A model generated the notes under the pieces. That model made no database searches. It was not told the origin of the DNA and worked only from the letters and a program-made list of their open reading frames with translations. Shown here one piece after another: positions 52,217-60,594 of a DNA stretch of 64,000 nt. The DNA is taken from assembly GCF_036075115.1 (NCBI RefSeq), contig NZ_CP107958.1, positions 6,262,001 through 6,326,000 on the forward strand, in the 5' to 3' direction. Made by a program: the position numbers and the translations under genes. The stretch comes from Streptomyces sp. NBC_00377 (GTDB lineage: Bacteria > Actinomycetota > Actinomycetes > Streptomycetales > Streptomycetaceae). Positions within the stretch are counted from its first letter, which is position 1; the number at the start of each line of letters is the position of its first letter.

Positions 52217-53377
52217 TCACCACAGGGCGGTCGTCCAGTCCAGTTGGCGGGCGATCTCGGCGTCGGGCCGAGGCGGCGCCTGGTTCCCTGAGGTGCGGGG
52301 CGGGGACGCGTGGACGCCTCGTGAGATGTTGCCGCTGACCGTGGTGTTGTGCTCCACACGGGGGCGGCGCAGCGTCTCGTAGCGGGTGAGCGCGGACTCG
52401 GTGTCCGGCGCGTCGCGAAGGCACTTGGCGAGGATCACCGCGTCCTCCAGGGCCATGGAGGCGCCCTGTCCGGTCGCGGGGGAGGCGGCGTGGGCGGCGT
52501 CCCCGACGAGAAGGGTCCGGCCGCGGCGCCAGGGCGTGCCGTTGGGAATCTCGGTCGCGTTGGTGACCAGGACGGGGGCCGTGGTGGCCGCGACGATGTC
52601 CGCGGCGGGCGTGGCGTCCTCGCGCAGCAGCGGAACGAGCAGGTCACGCCATTGTCCCGGGGTCGCTGAGGCGATCTCGTCGGTGCTCAGCGGGGTGTCG
52701 GCGCAGACCCGGGCGAACCAGTACGTCTCCCCGTCCGGTGACGTCGTACAGCCGAAGGCGGCCGCACCGCCCCGGATCATCGTGATGCACGCGGGCTCGT
52801 CCGCCTCGGCCTTCGGGGCCGTGGTCGTGTAGCCGTAGAAGACGTGCTGTCCCGCGTAACGGGGCCGAGCGGTCGGGTCGGTGGCCCCGCGGACCGTGGA
52901 GTTCAGGCCGTCGGCGCCGAGCAACAGCTCGCCCGACGCCGTGCTGCCGTCGGTGAAGTGCGCGGTGACGCCTTCGGGCCCGCTGTCGACGGAGGCGAGC
53001 CGGGCGCCGTGGATCACCTCGATGCCACGGCGGGCGGCCTCCGACCGCAGGGCCGCGCCGAGTTCACCGCGGCGCAGGCACCGGTACCGCAACGCGGGGT
53101 CGTCGGCTTCACCGAGCGGAGCGCGGGCCACCTGACCGCCCTCGGCGTCGAGCAGCCGCATGACGGTGAGCGGGAAGCCGACCGACGTGACCGCCGAGGT
53201 CGCGTCGAGCTGCGCGAGGGCCCGCATACCGTTGCTCGCGAGGGTGAGGAACGCGCCGATGTCCTCGGCGGAGTCGGGATGCGCCTCGTACACGGCGACC
53301 TCCTGCCCGGCCCTGTCCAGCGCCAGAGCCGCCGCCGTGCCGGCGATCCCGCCGCCGATGACCAGTAGGCGCGTCAT
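52217..53377 (-). CDS. FAD-dependent aromatic-ring monooxygenase-like
   Basis: 386 residues from an ATG at 53377. Dinucleotide-binding start LLVIGGGIAGTAAALALDRAG, the second FAD motif LLVGDAAHAASPATGQGASM near 285, and a DG-type motif LLGADGLNSTVRG near 155. This is the class A flavoprotein monooxygenase family, which hydroxylates aromatic compounds, antibiotics or tetracycline-like substrates with NADPH and O2. It is upstream of an LLM oxidoreductase reading away on the same strand; the substrate is unknown. Confidence 0.9.
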   Translation of the reverse strand: MTRLLVIGGGIAGTAAALALDRAGQEVAVYEAHPDSAEDIGAFLTLASNGMRALAQLDATSAVTSVGFPLTVMRLLDAEGGQVARAPLGEADDPALRYRCLRRGELGAALRSEAARRGIEVIHGARLASVDSGPEGVTAHFTDGSTASGELLLGADGLNSTVRGATDPTARPRYAGQHVFYGYTTTAPKAEADEPACITMIRGGAAAFGCTTSPDGETYWFARVCADTPLSTDEIASATPGQWRDLLVPLLREDATPAADIVAATTAPVLVTNATEIPNGTPWRRGRTLLVGDAAHAASPATGQGASMALEDAVILAKCLRDAPDTESALTRYETLRRPRVEHNTTVSGNISRGVHASPPRTSGNQAPPRPDAEIARQLDWTTALW

Positions 53378-53508
53378 GCCCCACCCCGACCTTCCGTCAC
53401 GGACGTACGGACCCCGTTGTCGTACGCCCCCCGGTGGAACGCCCGGCCGGGGGCCCGGAGTTCCGGCCGGGACCCGCATGGCCGGTTCGGGGCCGTCCCG
53501 TCACCCGT

Positions 53509-54390
53509 TCAGCGTCCGGCAGCCGCCAGCAGGGCTTCGAGCTGGCGCAGGGGCTCGGGGCCGACGATGCGCAGGACGACCGTGTCGGCGCCGGAGTCCC
53601 CGAGGGCCCGGATGTCGGCGACGGCCCCGTCGGGCCTGCCCGAGACGGTGAAGACCTCCTCCTGGGGCCGGCCGAGCCAGGCCCCGTGACCCTCGGTGTG
53701 CGGGTGCAGGGTCCGCGCGACCTGCTCGGGGTCGTCGCCCACGCAGGCGAAGGACAGCACGGTCAGCGTGTGGTCGGGACCGGCTCCGCCCTTGGCGGTG
53801 AGGGCCCGGGTGTTCTCCAGATCCCGCGGGCCGTGGCCCTCGGCGATCAGGGTGCCGTCCGCGACCCGGCCGGACAGTTCGAGGGAGCGGGGACGGACCA
53901 CGCCCGCCACCACCGGCGGCACCTCGACCGGCGGATGCACCAACTTCACACCGTCCAGGCGCACTTCGCGCCCCTCCAGGGCGACCCGCTCACCGCGCAG
54001 CAGCGCGCGCACCGAGGTGATCGTCTCCTCCAGGAGGGCCAGCGGCGACCGGGGGGCGGCACCCACCGACTCCATCCACTCCCGCACCCCGTGCCCGATC
54101 CCGGCCACCAGCCGCCCGGGGAACACCCGGGCCAGCGTGGCCAGTTCCATCGCCAGCAGCGCCGGACTGCGCAGCGGGGCCGGGGTGATCCCGATGCCCA
54201 CCCGCAGCCGCTCGGTCGCCCCCAGCGCCACGGCCGCCGCCGACACCCCGCCGTTCCAGCCGAGGTCCTCGACCACCCACAGGTCGTCCACCCCGAGCGC
54301 CTCGGCCCGGCGCGCGAACCCGGGCAGGTCCTCGGGAGCCCAGTCGCGGTCGTACATGACACCGAGCCGTACGTTCGTCGTGTTGGTCAT
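53509..54390 (-). CDS. LLM-class F420/flavin-dependent oxidoreductase
   Basis: 293 residues from an ATG at 54390. Luciferase-like barrel: GFARRAEALGVDDLWVVEDL, then TERLRVGIGITPAPLRSP, FPGRLVAGIGHGVREWM and VVRIVGPEPLRQLEAL at the end. Most actinobacterial members use coenzyme F420. It lies upstream of the flavin monooxygenase on the same strand and divergent from the DNA ligase gene. Confidence 0.88.
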   Translation of the reverse strand: MTNTTNVRLGVMYDRDWAPEDLPGFARRAEALGVDDLWVVEDLGWNGGVSAAAVALGATERLRVGIGITPAPLRSPALLAMELATLARVFPGRLVAGIGHGVREWMESVGAAPRSPLALLEETITSVRALLRGERVALEGREVRLDGVKLVHPPVEVPPVVAGVVRPRSLELSGRVADGTLIAEGHGPRDLENTRALTAKGGAGPDHTLTVLSFACVGDDPEQVARTLHPHTEGHGAWLGRPQEEVFTVSGRPDGAVADIRALGDSGADTVVLRIVGPEPLRQLEALLAAAGR

Positions 54391-54516
54391 GGACCGGAAC
54401 CTACGGCTGGACGGCGAATGGATCAACGGCGTATCGAGGCCGCGCCGGTCGCCCGGGGAAGCCGCCCGCCGCCTGCGCCCGGGGCATTGTCAGTGGTGGC
54501 AGGCAGGATGTGAACC

Positions 54517-56649
54517 ATGACAACACCCGGTGCAGTGATTGTGGACGCCGTCGCCTACGCGCAGGCGATCGAGGACGCGGTGCGCGCCTCGGCCGCCTAC
54601 TACGCGGGTGGCACCTCGGTGCTGGACGACGACGCCTACGACCGGCTGGTGCGCTCCATCGCCGAGTGGGAGGACGCGCATCCGGAGCAGGTGCTGCCCG
54701 ACTCGCCTACGGGGAAGGTCGCCGGCGGGGCGGTGGAGGGCGACGTCCCGCACACCAGGGCGATGCTGAGCCTGGACAACGTGTTCTCCCCGGAGGAGTT
54801 CACCGCGTGGACCGCCTCCCTGGCCCGGCGCGTCGGCCACGAGGTCACCCGCTTCAGCGTCGAACCGAAGCTGGACGGTCTGGCCATCGCGGCCCGCTAC
54901 ACCCGCGGCCGCCTGACACGGCTGATCACCCGGGGCGACGGGACGGCCGGGGAGGACGTCTCCCACGCGATCGGCACCGTCGAGGGCCTGCCGGCGGAGC
55001 TCACCGAGCCGGTCACGGTGGAGGTGCGCGGCGAAGTCCTGATGACGACCGCCCAGTTCGAGCACGCCAACGAGGTCCGCACCGCGCACGGCGGCGCGCC
55101 GTTCGCCAACCCGCGCAACGCCGCGGCGGGCACCCTGCGCGCCAGGGACCGCGCCTACACCGTGCCCATGACCTTCTTCGCCTACGGCCTGCTGCCCGTG
55201 GACGACACCGAGCCGGAGCTGACCGCGCTGCTGGAGGAGGGCGCGCACAGCGACCTCATGATCCGGACCGGCGCGTACGGAGTGCACACCACCGCGGCCA
55301 CGGCCGTTCCCGGCATCACCGCGAGCACCGTCGAGGAGGTCCTGGCCCGCGTGGGCGAGATCGCCGCGCTGCGGGCCTCGCTGCCGTTCGGCATCGACGG
55401 GATCGTCGTCAAGGCGGACCTCGCCGACGACCAGCGGGCCGCCGGCTCGGGCACACGGGCTCCGCGCTGGGCGACCGCCTACAAACTGCCCGCGGTCGAG
55501 AAGATCACCCGGCTGCTGGCGGTGGAGTGGAACGTGGGCCGGACCGGCATCATCGCCCCCCGAGCCGTCCTGGAGCCGGTGCGGATCGACGGCTCCACGA
55601 TCACCTACGCCACCCTCCACAACCCGTCCGACATCACCCGCCGCGACCTGCGCCTCGGCGACCACGTCATGGTCCACCGGGCCGGTGACGTCATCCCCCG
55701 CATCGAAGCACCCGTCGCCCACCTGCGCACCGGCGACGAGCAGCCCATCGACTTCCCCGAAGCGTGCCCGCGCTGCGGATCGGAGATCGACACCAGCGAG
55801 CAGCGCTGGCGTTGCGTCAACGGCCGCAACTGCCACCTCGTCGCCTCCCTGTCCTACGCCGCAGGACGCGACCAGCTCGACATCGAGGGCCTCGGCCACA
55901 CCCGGGTCGTCCAACTCGTCGAAGCCGGCCTGGTCGCCGACCTCGCCGACCTGTTCGCCCTCACCCGCGATCAGCTCCTCGGCCTCGACCGGATGGGGGA
56001 GACCAGCACCGACAACCTCCTGGCGGCTCTCGCCACGGCCAGGAACCAACCGCTGTCCCGCGTCCTGTGCGCCCTCGGCGTCCGCGGCACCGGCCGCTCC
56101 ATGTCCCGCCGTATCGCACGCCACTTCGCGACCATGGACCGCCTTCGTGCCGCCGACGCCGAAGCGATCCAGCAGGTCGACGGCATCGGCACCGAGAAGG
56201 CCCCGTCCATAGTCGCCGAACTCGCCGAACTCGCCCCGCTCATCGACAGACTCGCCGCCGCCGGGGTCAACATGACCGAGCCCGGCGCCACCCCGCCCGC
56301 CCCGGCAACGCCCGACGGAACCGAGGGGCCGGAGGGGGCCGGGGGTGAGGGCACGCGGGCCGCCGGTGCCGGGCCGCTGGCCGGGATGACCGTGGTCGTC
56401 ACCGGCGCGATGACCGGAGCCCTGGAGAAGCTCAGCCGCAACCAGATGAACGAGCTCATCGAACGCGCCGGCGGCCGCTCCTCCTCCAGTGTCTCCAAGA
56501 AGACCAGCCTGGTCGTCGCAGGAGAGGGCGCCGGATCCAAGCGGGCCAAGGCCGAAACCCTGGGCGTCCGTCTCGCCGCGCCCGACGAGTTCGCCGTTCT
56601 CGTCGCCGACTACGTCGAGGCGGGTCCGAGCGGGGAGCCGGCCGTGTAG
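54517..56649 (+). CDS. ligA: NAD-dependent DNA ligase (LigA family)
   Basis: 710 residues from an ATG at 54517. Adenylation domain with the lysine nucleophile Lys118 in EPKLDGLAI; OB fold with GRTGIIAP; a four-Cys zinc finger (CPRCGSE, WRC, NC); helix-hairpin-helix units (DLFALTRDQLLGLDRMGE, VDGIGTEKAPSI); and a C-terminal BRCT domain from about 625 (LAGMTVVVTGAMTG). A Gly/Glu-rich insertion precedes the BRCT. All parts needed for activity are present. Its neighbours are not replication genes and the N-terminal Ia domain is divergent, so this may be a second, accessory ligase (inference). Confidence 0.92.
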   Translation: MTTPGAVIVDAVAYAQAIEDAVRASAAYYAGGTSVLDDDAYDRLVRSIAEWEDAHPEQVLPDSPTGKVAGGAVEGDVPHTRAMLSLDNVFSPEEFTAWTASLARRVGHEVTRFSVEPKLDGLAIAARYTRGRLTRLITRGDGTAGEDVSHAIGTVEGLPAELTEPVTVEVRGEVLMTTAQFEHANEVRTAHGGAPFANPRNAAAGTLRARDRAYTVPMTFFAYGLLPVDDTEPELTALLEEGAHSDLMIRTGAYGVHTTAATAVPGITASTVEEVLARVGEIAALRASLPFGIDGIVVKADLADDQRAAGSGTRAPRWATAYKLPAVEKITRLLAVEWNVGRTGIIAPRAVLEPVRIDGSTITYATLHNPSDITRRDLRLGDHVMVHRAGDVIPRIEAPVAHLRTGDEQPIDFPEACPRCGSEIDTSEQRWRCVNGRNCHLVASLSYAAGRDQLDIEGLGHTRVVQLVEAGLVADLADLFALTRDQLLGLDRMGETSTDNLLAALATARNQPLSRVLCALGVRGTGRSMSRRIARHFATMDRLRAADAEAIQQVDGIGTEKAPSIVAELAELAPLIDRLAAAGVNMTEPGATPPAPATPDGTEGPEGAGGEGTRAAGAGPLAGMTVVVTGAMTGALEKLSRNQMNELIERAGGRSSSSVSKKTSLVVAGEGAGSKRAKAETLGVRLAAPDEFAVLVADYVEAGPSGEPAV

Positions 56650-56768
56650 ACGAGGTCTCCGGCCGAGGGGACGAGGTCTCCGGCGGGACGAGGTCCGGCA
56701 GGACGGTCCCCGGCGGGACGAGACGGAGAAGGTCCGCGTCCGCGTCCCTGGGCAGCGGGAAGCGCGTG

Positions 56769-56800
56769 CGGGCCCGCCGACCCTGAGGTCGGCGGGCCCG
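56769..56800. terminator. Bidirectional terminator after the ligase gene
   Basis: A perfect 14-bp stem (56769-56782 with 56787-56800) and a CTGA loop between convergent genes. The 120 bases before it carry a degenerate repeat of GACGAGGTCTCCGGC. Confidence 0.85.
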
Positions 56801-56904
56801 TGGCGGTGACCGGTCGGGCGAGGCGCGATGGGGGACGCTGCCTCGGGCCGGTCACAGGGGGAGGGTCGCACCCGGCTGCCAGGCCACTTGGGCCTTCGGC
56901 GGCG

Positions 56905-57972
56905 TCAGCCCTTGACGGGCTTGCCGCGGCCCCACGCCCAGGCGAGGCGGTCGGCACCGGACTGGTTGGTGGTGGCCAGCCAGGGGCGGGCCGTGGTGCC
57001 GGTCAGGGTCTGCACCGAGTACGTGTCGTCGGTGCGCAGACCCGGCCAGTACACGGAGCCCATCTTCAGCTCGCGGAAGGTGTCGGTGACGGCCTGGACG
57101 TAGTTGACGAAGTTGTTGTCCGGCGTCTTCACGTTGTAGTTCAGCCCGGTCGTCATCGGGGCGCCGAACTCGTCCGCGACGGTGCGGTTCGCGCAGTCGC
57201 CGATGCGCACCTTGAGGTCGGCCACCCACTGGTCGTAGGTCGCGTAGTCCTTCCAGAACCCGTAGTGGTGCAGGGAGAGGTACGTGCCCTTCAGGCGCGG
57301 GTCGGCACAGACGGTGGTGACGTGGTCGTTGTATCCCGCGCCGCTGACGAACACCCGGTTGCGCGGGACCTTCGCGTACGTCGACAGCCACTTCGCCGCG
57401 ATGTCGGCCCACTCGGTGTCGGTGTAGCCGTGCGGCTCGTTCATCGGCTCGAAGTAGACGCGCTCGTCGTTCTTGTACGCCTTGACGACGGTGTTCCACA
57501 TCGGCCAGTAGGTGGCCGTGTCGTCGATGTAGCCGTCCTTGCGGGCGCCCGTGCCCTCCCAGTAGGACACGATGACCTTGAAGCCCTGGTCCGAGGCCGC
57601 GTCGATGACCCCTCGGTACGACTTCCAGTACGCGCCGTTGACCGTGTACGGGTTGATGGGCAGCCGCACCGTGTTGGCGCCGAGGTTCGCGCGGAACGCC
57701 GCGATGATCCGGCTCGCCTTGGTGTAGGTCTGCCGGTACGTGTCGGTCGTCGACAGGCCGGAGAGCTGGAGCAGGTCGTCGGCGAAGTTGTCGCGCGGGT
57801 CGGCCCAGTTCACGCCCTTGAACTGGGTCGTGTCGGTGGCCCGTGCAGCGCCGGAGGAGGCGGAGGCCGGACTGCCGGCCAGGGTCGCGCCGGCGACGGC
57901 GGCGACGGCGACCGCGACGAGGCCGGTACGCAGGCGTGGGGTGCGGGAGGTGCTGGTGGGGGGCTTGCGCAT
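56905..57972 (-). CDS. Secreted GH5 glycanase (single domain)
   Basis: 355 residues from an ATG at 57972 with GAAAGGG upstream. Signal peptide (GLVAVAVAAVAGATLAGSPA), then a GH5 barrel with GVNWADPRDN, LGANTVRLPINP, the acid/base Glu in MNEPHGY near 187 and the nucleophile Glu in ADEFGAP near 270. Clearly a paralogue of the GH5 at 34959 but without the ricin-type domain. Two LacI-like palindromes lie 72-123 bp upstream of the start. Confidence 0.9.
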   Translation of the reverse strand: MRKPPTSTSRTPRLRTGLVAVAVAAVAGATLAGSPASASSGAARATDTTQFKGVNWADPRDNFADDLLQLSGLSTTDTYRQTYTKASRIIAAFRANLGANTVRLPINPYTVNGAYWKSYRGVIDAASDQGFKVIVSYWEGTGARKDGYIDDTATYWPMWNTVVKAYKNDERVYFEPMNEPHGYTDTEWADIAAKWLSTYAKVPRNRVFVSGAGYNDHVTTVCADPRLKGTYLSLHHYGFWKDYATYDQWVADLKVRIGDCANRTVADEFGAPMTTGLNYNVKTPDNNFVNYVQAVTDTFRELKMGSVYWPGLRTDDTYSVQTLTGTTARPWLATTNQSGADRLAWAWGRGKPVKG

Positions 57973-58043
57973 GGACGTGCCCTTTCGGGAGAGGCGGCCC
58001 GGCGCAGGGGGGAACGCGCGGGCTGGGCGGCGACCGCCACACG

Positions 58044-58094
58044 ATGTTTGCGTAAACATGAAGTCCCTGGAGTGGCTGGATGTTTACGTAAACA
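58044..58094 (-). promoter_or_regulatory. Two operator-like palindromes upstream of the second GH5 gene
   Basis: ATGTTTGCGTAAACAT (58044-58059, one mismatched central pair) and TGTTTACGTAAACA (58081-58094, perfect), with centres 36 bp apart. Both are CG-centred and AT-rich against the background; the second contains TTACGTAA, the core of the 28-bp palindrome at the other GH5 locus. Likely LacI-family operators. Confidence 0.78.
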
Positions 58095-58238
58095 CGGCGG
58101 CGCCGGAATCGTGACACCCGGCACTGTGATCGTCAAGGTTTCGGGCACGTAACGTCTGAAGCGGGAGTGACGGACGGGGTGTTGGTCGGCCTTGGCGAGG
58201 TCCCCCTCCCGGAGGCCGGACCTCACCCCGTTCTGATG

Positions 58239-58397
58239 ATCCCGTCGGCCGACACCCTGGCGATCGCGTCGGCGGACACCCTGGTGATTCCGTCGGCCGA
58301 CACTCCGGCGATCGCGTCGGCGGACACCCTGGTGATTCCGTCGGCCGACACTCCGGCGATCGCGTCGGCCGACCCTCCTGCGGCCCCGTCGGCCGAC
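58239..58397. repeat. Six and a half tandem 24-bp repeats
   Basis: Units such as ATCGCGTCGGCGGACACC... alternate in two forms from 58239 onward with period 24. The frame they keep open has no ribosome site or homologue, so they are probably non-coding; they lie between the GH5 promoter and the 3' end of the MreB-like gene. Confidence 0.88.
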
Positions 58398-58480
58398 AGG
58401 CGGTCGGCGCAGGCGGGACGGGTCCCGGGGCGGGCGTCCAGCGGGGCCCGGTCCAGGCGGCCAGCACCCGGGGTCCGGCG

Positions 58481-58700
58481 TCCAGCGGTCCAGGGCCGGA
58501 CGCCCAGGGTGCGGCGTCCAGCGGTGCAGGCGTCCATCGCTCGCGGGCCGGGGCGGGGTGTCCGGGCCTCCAGGCCAGGCGCCAAGTTGTCTCGGCTCAG
58601 GCGCCCAGCGGTCCAGGGCCGGACGCCCCGGGTCCGGCGTCCAGCGGTGCGCGTCCATCGCTCCCGGCCCGGGGCGGGGTGGCCAGGGCGTCCAGGGTCT
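58481..58700. repeat. Two diverged copies of a 95-bp GC-rich block
   Basis: Blocks starting GTCCAGCGGTCCAGGGCC at 58481 and GCCCAGCGGTCCAGGGCC at 58606 each run on to CGTCCATCGCTC and a GGGCCGGGGCGGGGTG-like end. Shorter CCAGCGGT fragments are scattered around. No coding role is apparent. Confidence 0.75.
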
Positions 58701-58761
58701 CGCGCCCAGTCGGTGCCCGGCTCAGGCCCAGCGGTCCAGGGGGCGCCCAGCGTGTCCCGGG

Positions 58762-59799
58762 TCAGGCCCCCAGCGGGTCCAGTGTCAGGGGTTCGATCTT
58801 GCCTTCCAGCATGGCGCCCAGGCCCTGGGCGGCACAGATGTCGGGGCGTTCGGCGATGTGCACCGGCATGCCGGTGGCCTGACGCAGCATCTGGTCGAAG
58901 CCCGGCAGCAGGGCGGAGCCGCCGACCATCATGATCCCGCGGTCGGCGAGGTCGGCGACCAGGTCGGGCGGGCATTCACGCAGCACCCTGCCGATGCCGT
59001 CGAGCACGGCGGTCAGCGGAGTCTCGATGGCGTCCCGTACGGCCGCGGTGTCGACCCGCACGGAGCGCGCGAGGCCGGTGGCGACGTCCCGCCCGTGGAT
59101 CTCGGTGGACACGGGCCCCTGCGAGGTCAGGCCGTTGCCCGAGAGGGCTACCTGAAGGGGCCGCACGGACTGGCTCGGCAGCATCAGCTCGTGCTCGTGG
59201 CGCAGGTGCTGGACGATCGCGTGATCCACGGCCTCGCCGCCGACGGGGATGCGCTCGGCGGTCACGATCGAGCCGAGCGAGAGGACGGCGACCTGGGTGG
59301 CGGCCGCCCCGCACACCATGATCATGGTGGCCTCGGGGCGTTCGACGGGCAGCCCGCAGCCGACGGCGGCGGCGATGAGGGTGTCGACGAGTTCCACCCG
59401 GCTGGCGCCCAGGCCCACCAGCGTCTCGATCGCGGCGCGCTGGGCTAGCGGGTCGGCGTCGTGCGGGGTGCAGGCGGCGGCCCGCAGAAACGGCTTGCGG
59501 CGCAGCTGACGGCGGACCTTGTCCCCGAGCAGATGACGCAGCATGCGCTGCGCCATCTCGATGTCGACGACCGTGCCGCCGGAGACCGGGCGCACGACGC
59601 GGATGTAGTGCGGCGTGCGCCCGGTCATCTTCTCGGCGAACTCGCCGACCGCGATCAGCGCGCCGGTGCGGGTGTTGACGGCGGCGGCGGACGGCTGGTC
59701 GACCACGAGCCCGGCCCCCTTCACATAGACCCGCGTCCGCGCCGCTCCCAGGTCGACGGCGAAGTGGCAGCGGCGCAACTGCTCCAGACTGGCGGTCAT
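58762..59799 (-). CDS. MreB/Mbl-like actin-fold protein
   Basis: 345 residues from an ATG at 59799 with GGAGGGA upstream. Actin-fold motifs: phosphate 1 FAVDLGAARTRVYVKG, an MreB-like YIRVVRPVSGGTVVDIEMAQ, phosphate 2 MIMVCGAAATQVAVLSLG, and the adenosine motif GIMMVGGSALLPGF near 300. Slightly shorter than housekeeping MreB and divergent, so probably one of the additional actin homologues known in Streptomyces rather than MreB itself. No MreCD genes follow. Likely role: sporulation wall or membrane organisation (inference). Confidence 0.87.
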   Translation of the reverse strand: MTASLEQLRRCHFAVDLGAARTRVYVKGAGLVVDQPSAAAVNTRTGALIAVGEFAEKMTGRTPHYIRVVRPVSGGTVVDIEMAQRMLRHLLGDKVRRQLRRKPFLRAAACTPHDADPLAQRAAIETLVGLGASRVELVDTLIAAAVGCGLPVERPEATMIMVCGAAATQVAVLSLGSIVTAERIPVGGEAVDHAIVQHLRHEHELMLPSQSVRPLQVALSGNGLTSQGPVSTEIHGRDVATGLARSVRVDTAAVRDAIETPLTAVLDGIGRVLRECPPDLVADLADRGIMMVGGSALLPGFDQMLRQATGMPVHIAERPDICAAQGLGAMLEGKIEPLTLDPLGA

Positions 59800-60060
59800 G
59801 GGAGGTCCCTCCGAGAGCACAGACCGTGGGGGCTCGCCGGGCCGGCGGGCCTCTCGTGCGGGGGCCGCCGGGCGGTCGGCCTCCTTCGCATCGTGCGGGG
59901 GCGGGGAGGGAGCCGCCTTCTCAGGGGGGCCGGGCGGGGCGCCGCCGAATGGGGGTTTCGTCCGTGGCACGCGGAGCAGGTGACACGCGATCGGTGAGTG
60001 TCGGTCGACGATCTCCCGACCAGGGACCAGGATCCCCCGCGGGCTGTGGGTGCGCTCCGC

Positions 60061-60147
60061 CGACTTCGGTCCCGGCCAGGCAGGACCCGCCGACTTCGGT
60101 CCCGGCCAGGCAGGACCCGCCGACTTCGGTCCCGGCCAGGCAGGACC
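60061..60147. repeat. Three tandem 30-bp repeats
   Basis: Units beginning CGACTTCGGTCCCGGCCAGG at 60061, 60091 and 60121, the last one 27 bp long; copies are otherwise identical. They lie in the region upstream of the MreB-like gene. No gene is seen in 59800-60594. Confidence 0.93.
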
Positions 60148-60390
60148 GAAGCGGGTGCGCCGGTCGGCGGGCGTGGGCGGATGCTGCCGACGGGACAGTG
60201 CGTGCCCCCGGTGGCGGCGGGTCTCCAGGCGGAGCGGTCGGCCGCGAGCGGGCGTTCGCTCGCGGCGCTGTCGTCCGGCGGTGGCGGCGCTCGGCAAGCA
60301 GTTTTCCCCGGAGATCTTCATGAAGTCGCCAAGTCCCTGACAGAGGAAGCCAGTTCATCCCGCCCGGTGCTGAATTTCGCCGTTACCCGT

Positions 60391-60478
60391 GCCGGGCCGC
60401 GCCCGTGCCCGTGCCGGGCCGCGCCCGTGCCCGTGCCGGGCCGCGCCCGTGCCCGTGCCGGGCCGCGCCCGTGCCCGT
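60391..60478. repeat. Four tandem 22-bp repeats with a degenerate tail
   Basis: The unit GCCGGGCCGCGCCCGTGCCC plus GT recurs at 60391, 60413, 60435 and 60457, then decays into CCCGTG/GGGCC variants up to about 60594, just at the stop of the large minus-strand gene. It could act as a terminator-like structured 3' end. Confidence 0.9.
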
Positions 60479-60594
60479 GCCCGTGCCGGGCCCGTGCCCG
60501 TGCCCGTGCCGGGCCCGCGCCCGTGCCGTGCCGGGCCCGCGCCGTGCCCGCGCCCGTGCCGGGCCCGCCCGCGCCCGTGCCGGGCCCGCCGGCG

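Noticed and set aside
54490..56871. 793-codon open frame antisense to the DNA ligase
   Set aside because: Typical high-GC antisense shadow, rich in Gly/Val/Arg; the ligase frame has all family motifs.
58167..58934. Open frame of 255 codons encoding IPSADT/IASADT-like repeats
   Set aside because: The frame is kept open by 24-bp tandem repeats and runs into the end of the MreB-like gene on the other strand. No ribosome site or signal was found, so it is treated as non-coding repeat.
60061..60478. Possible CRISPR array
   Set aside because: Repeats are directly adjacent with no unique spacers, and no cas gene is nearby.
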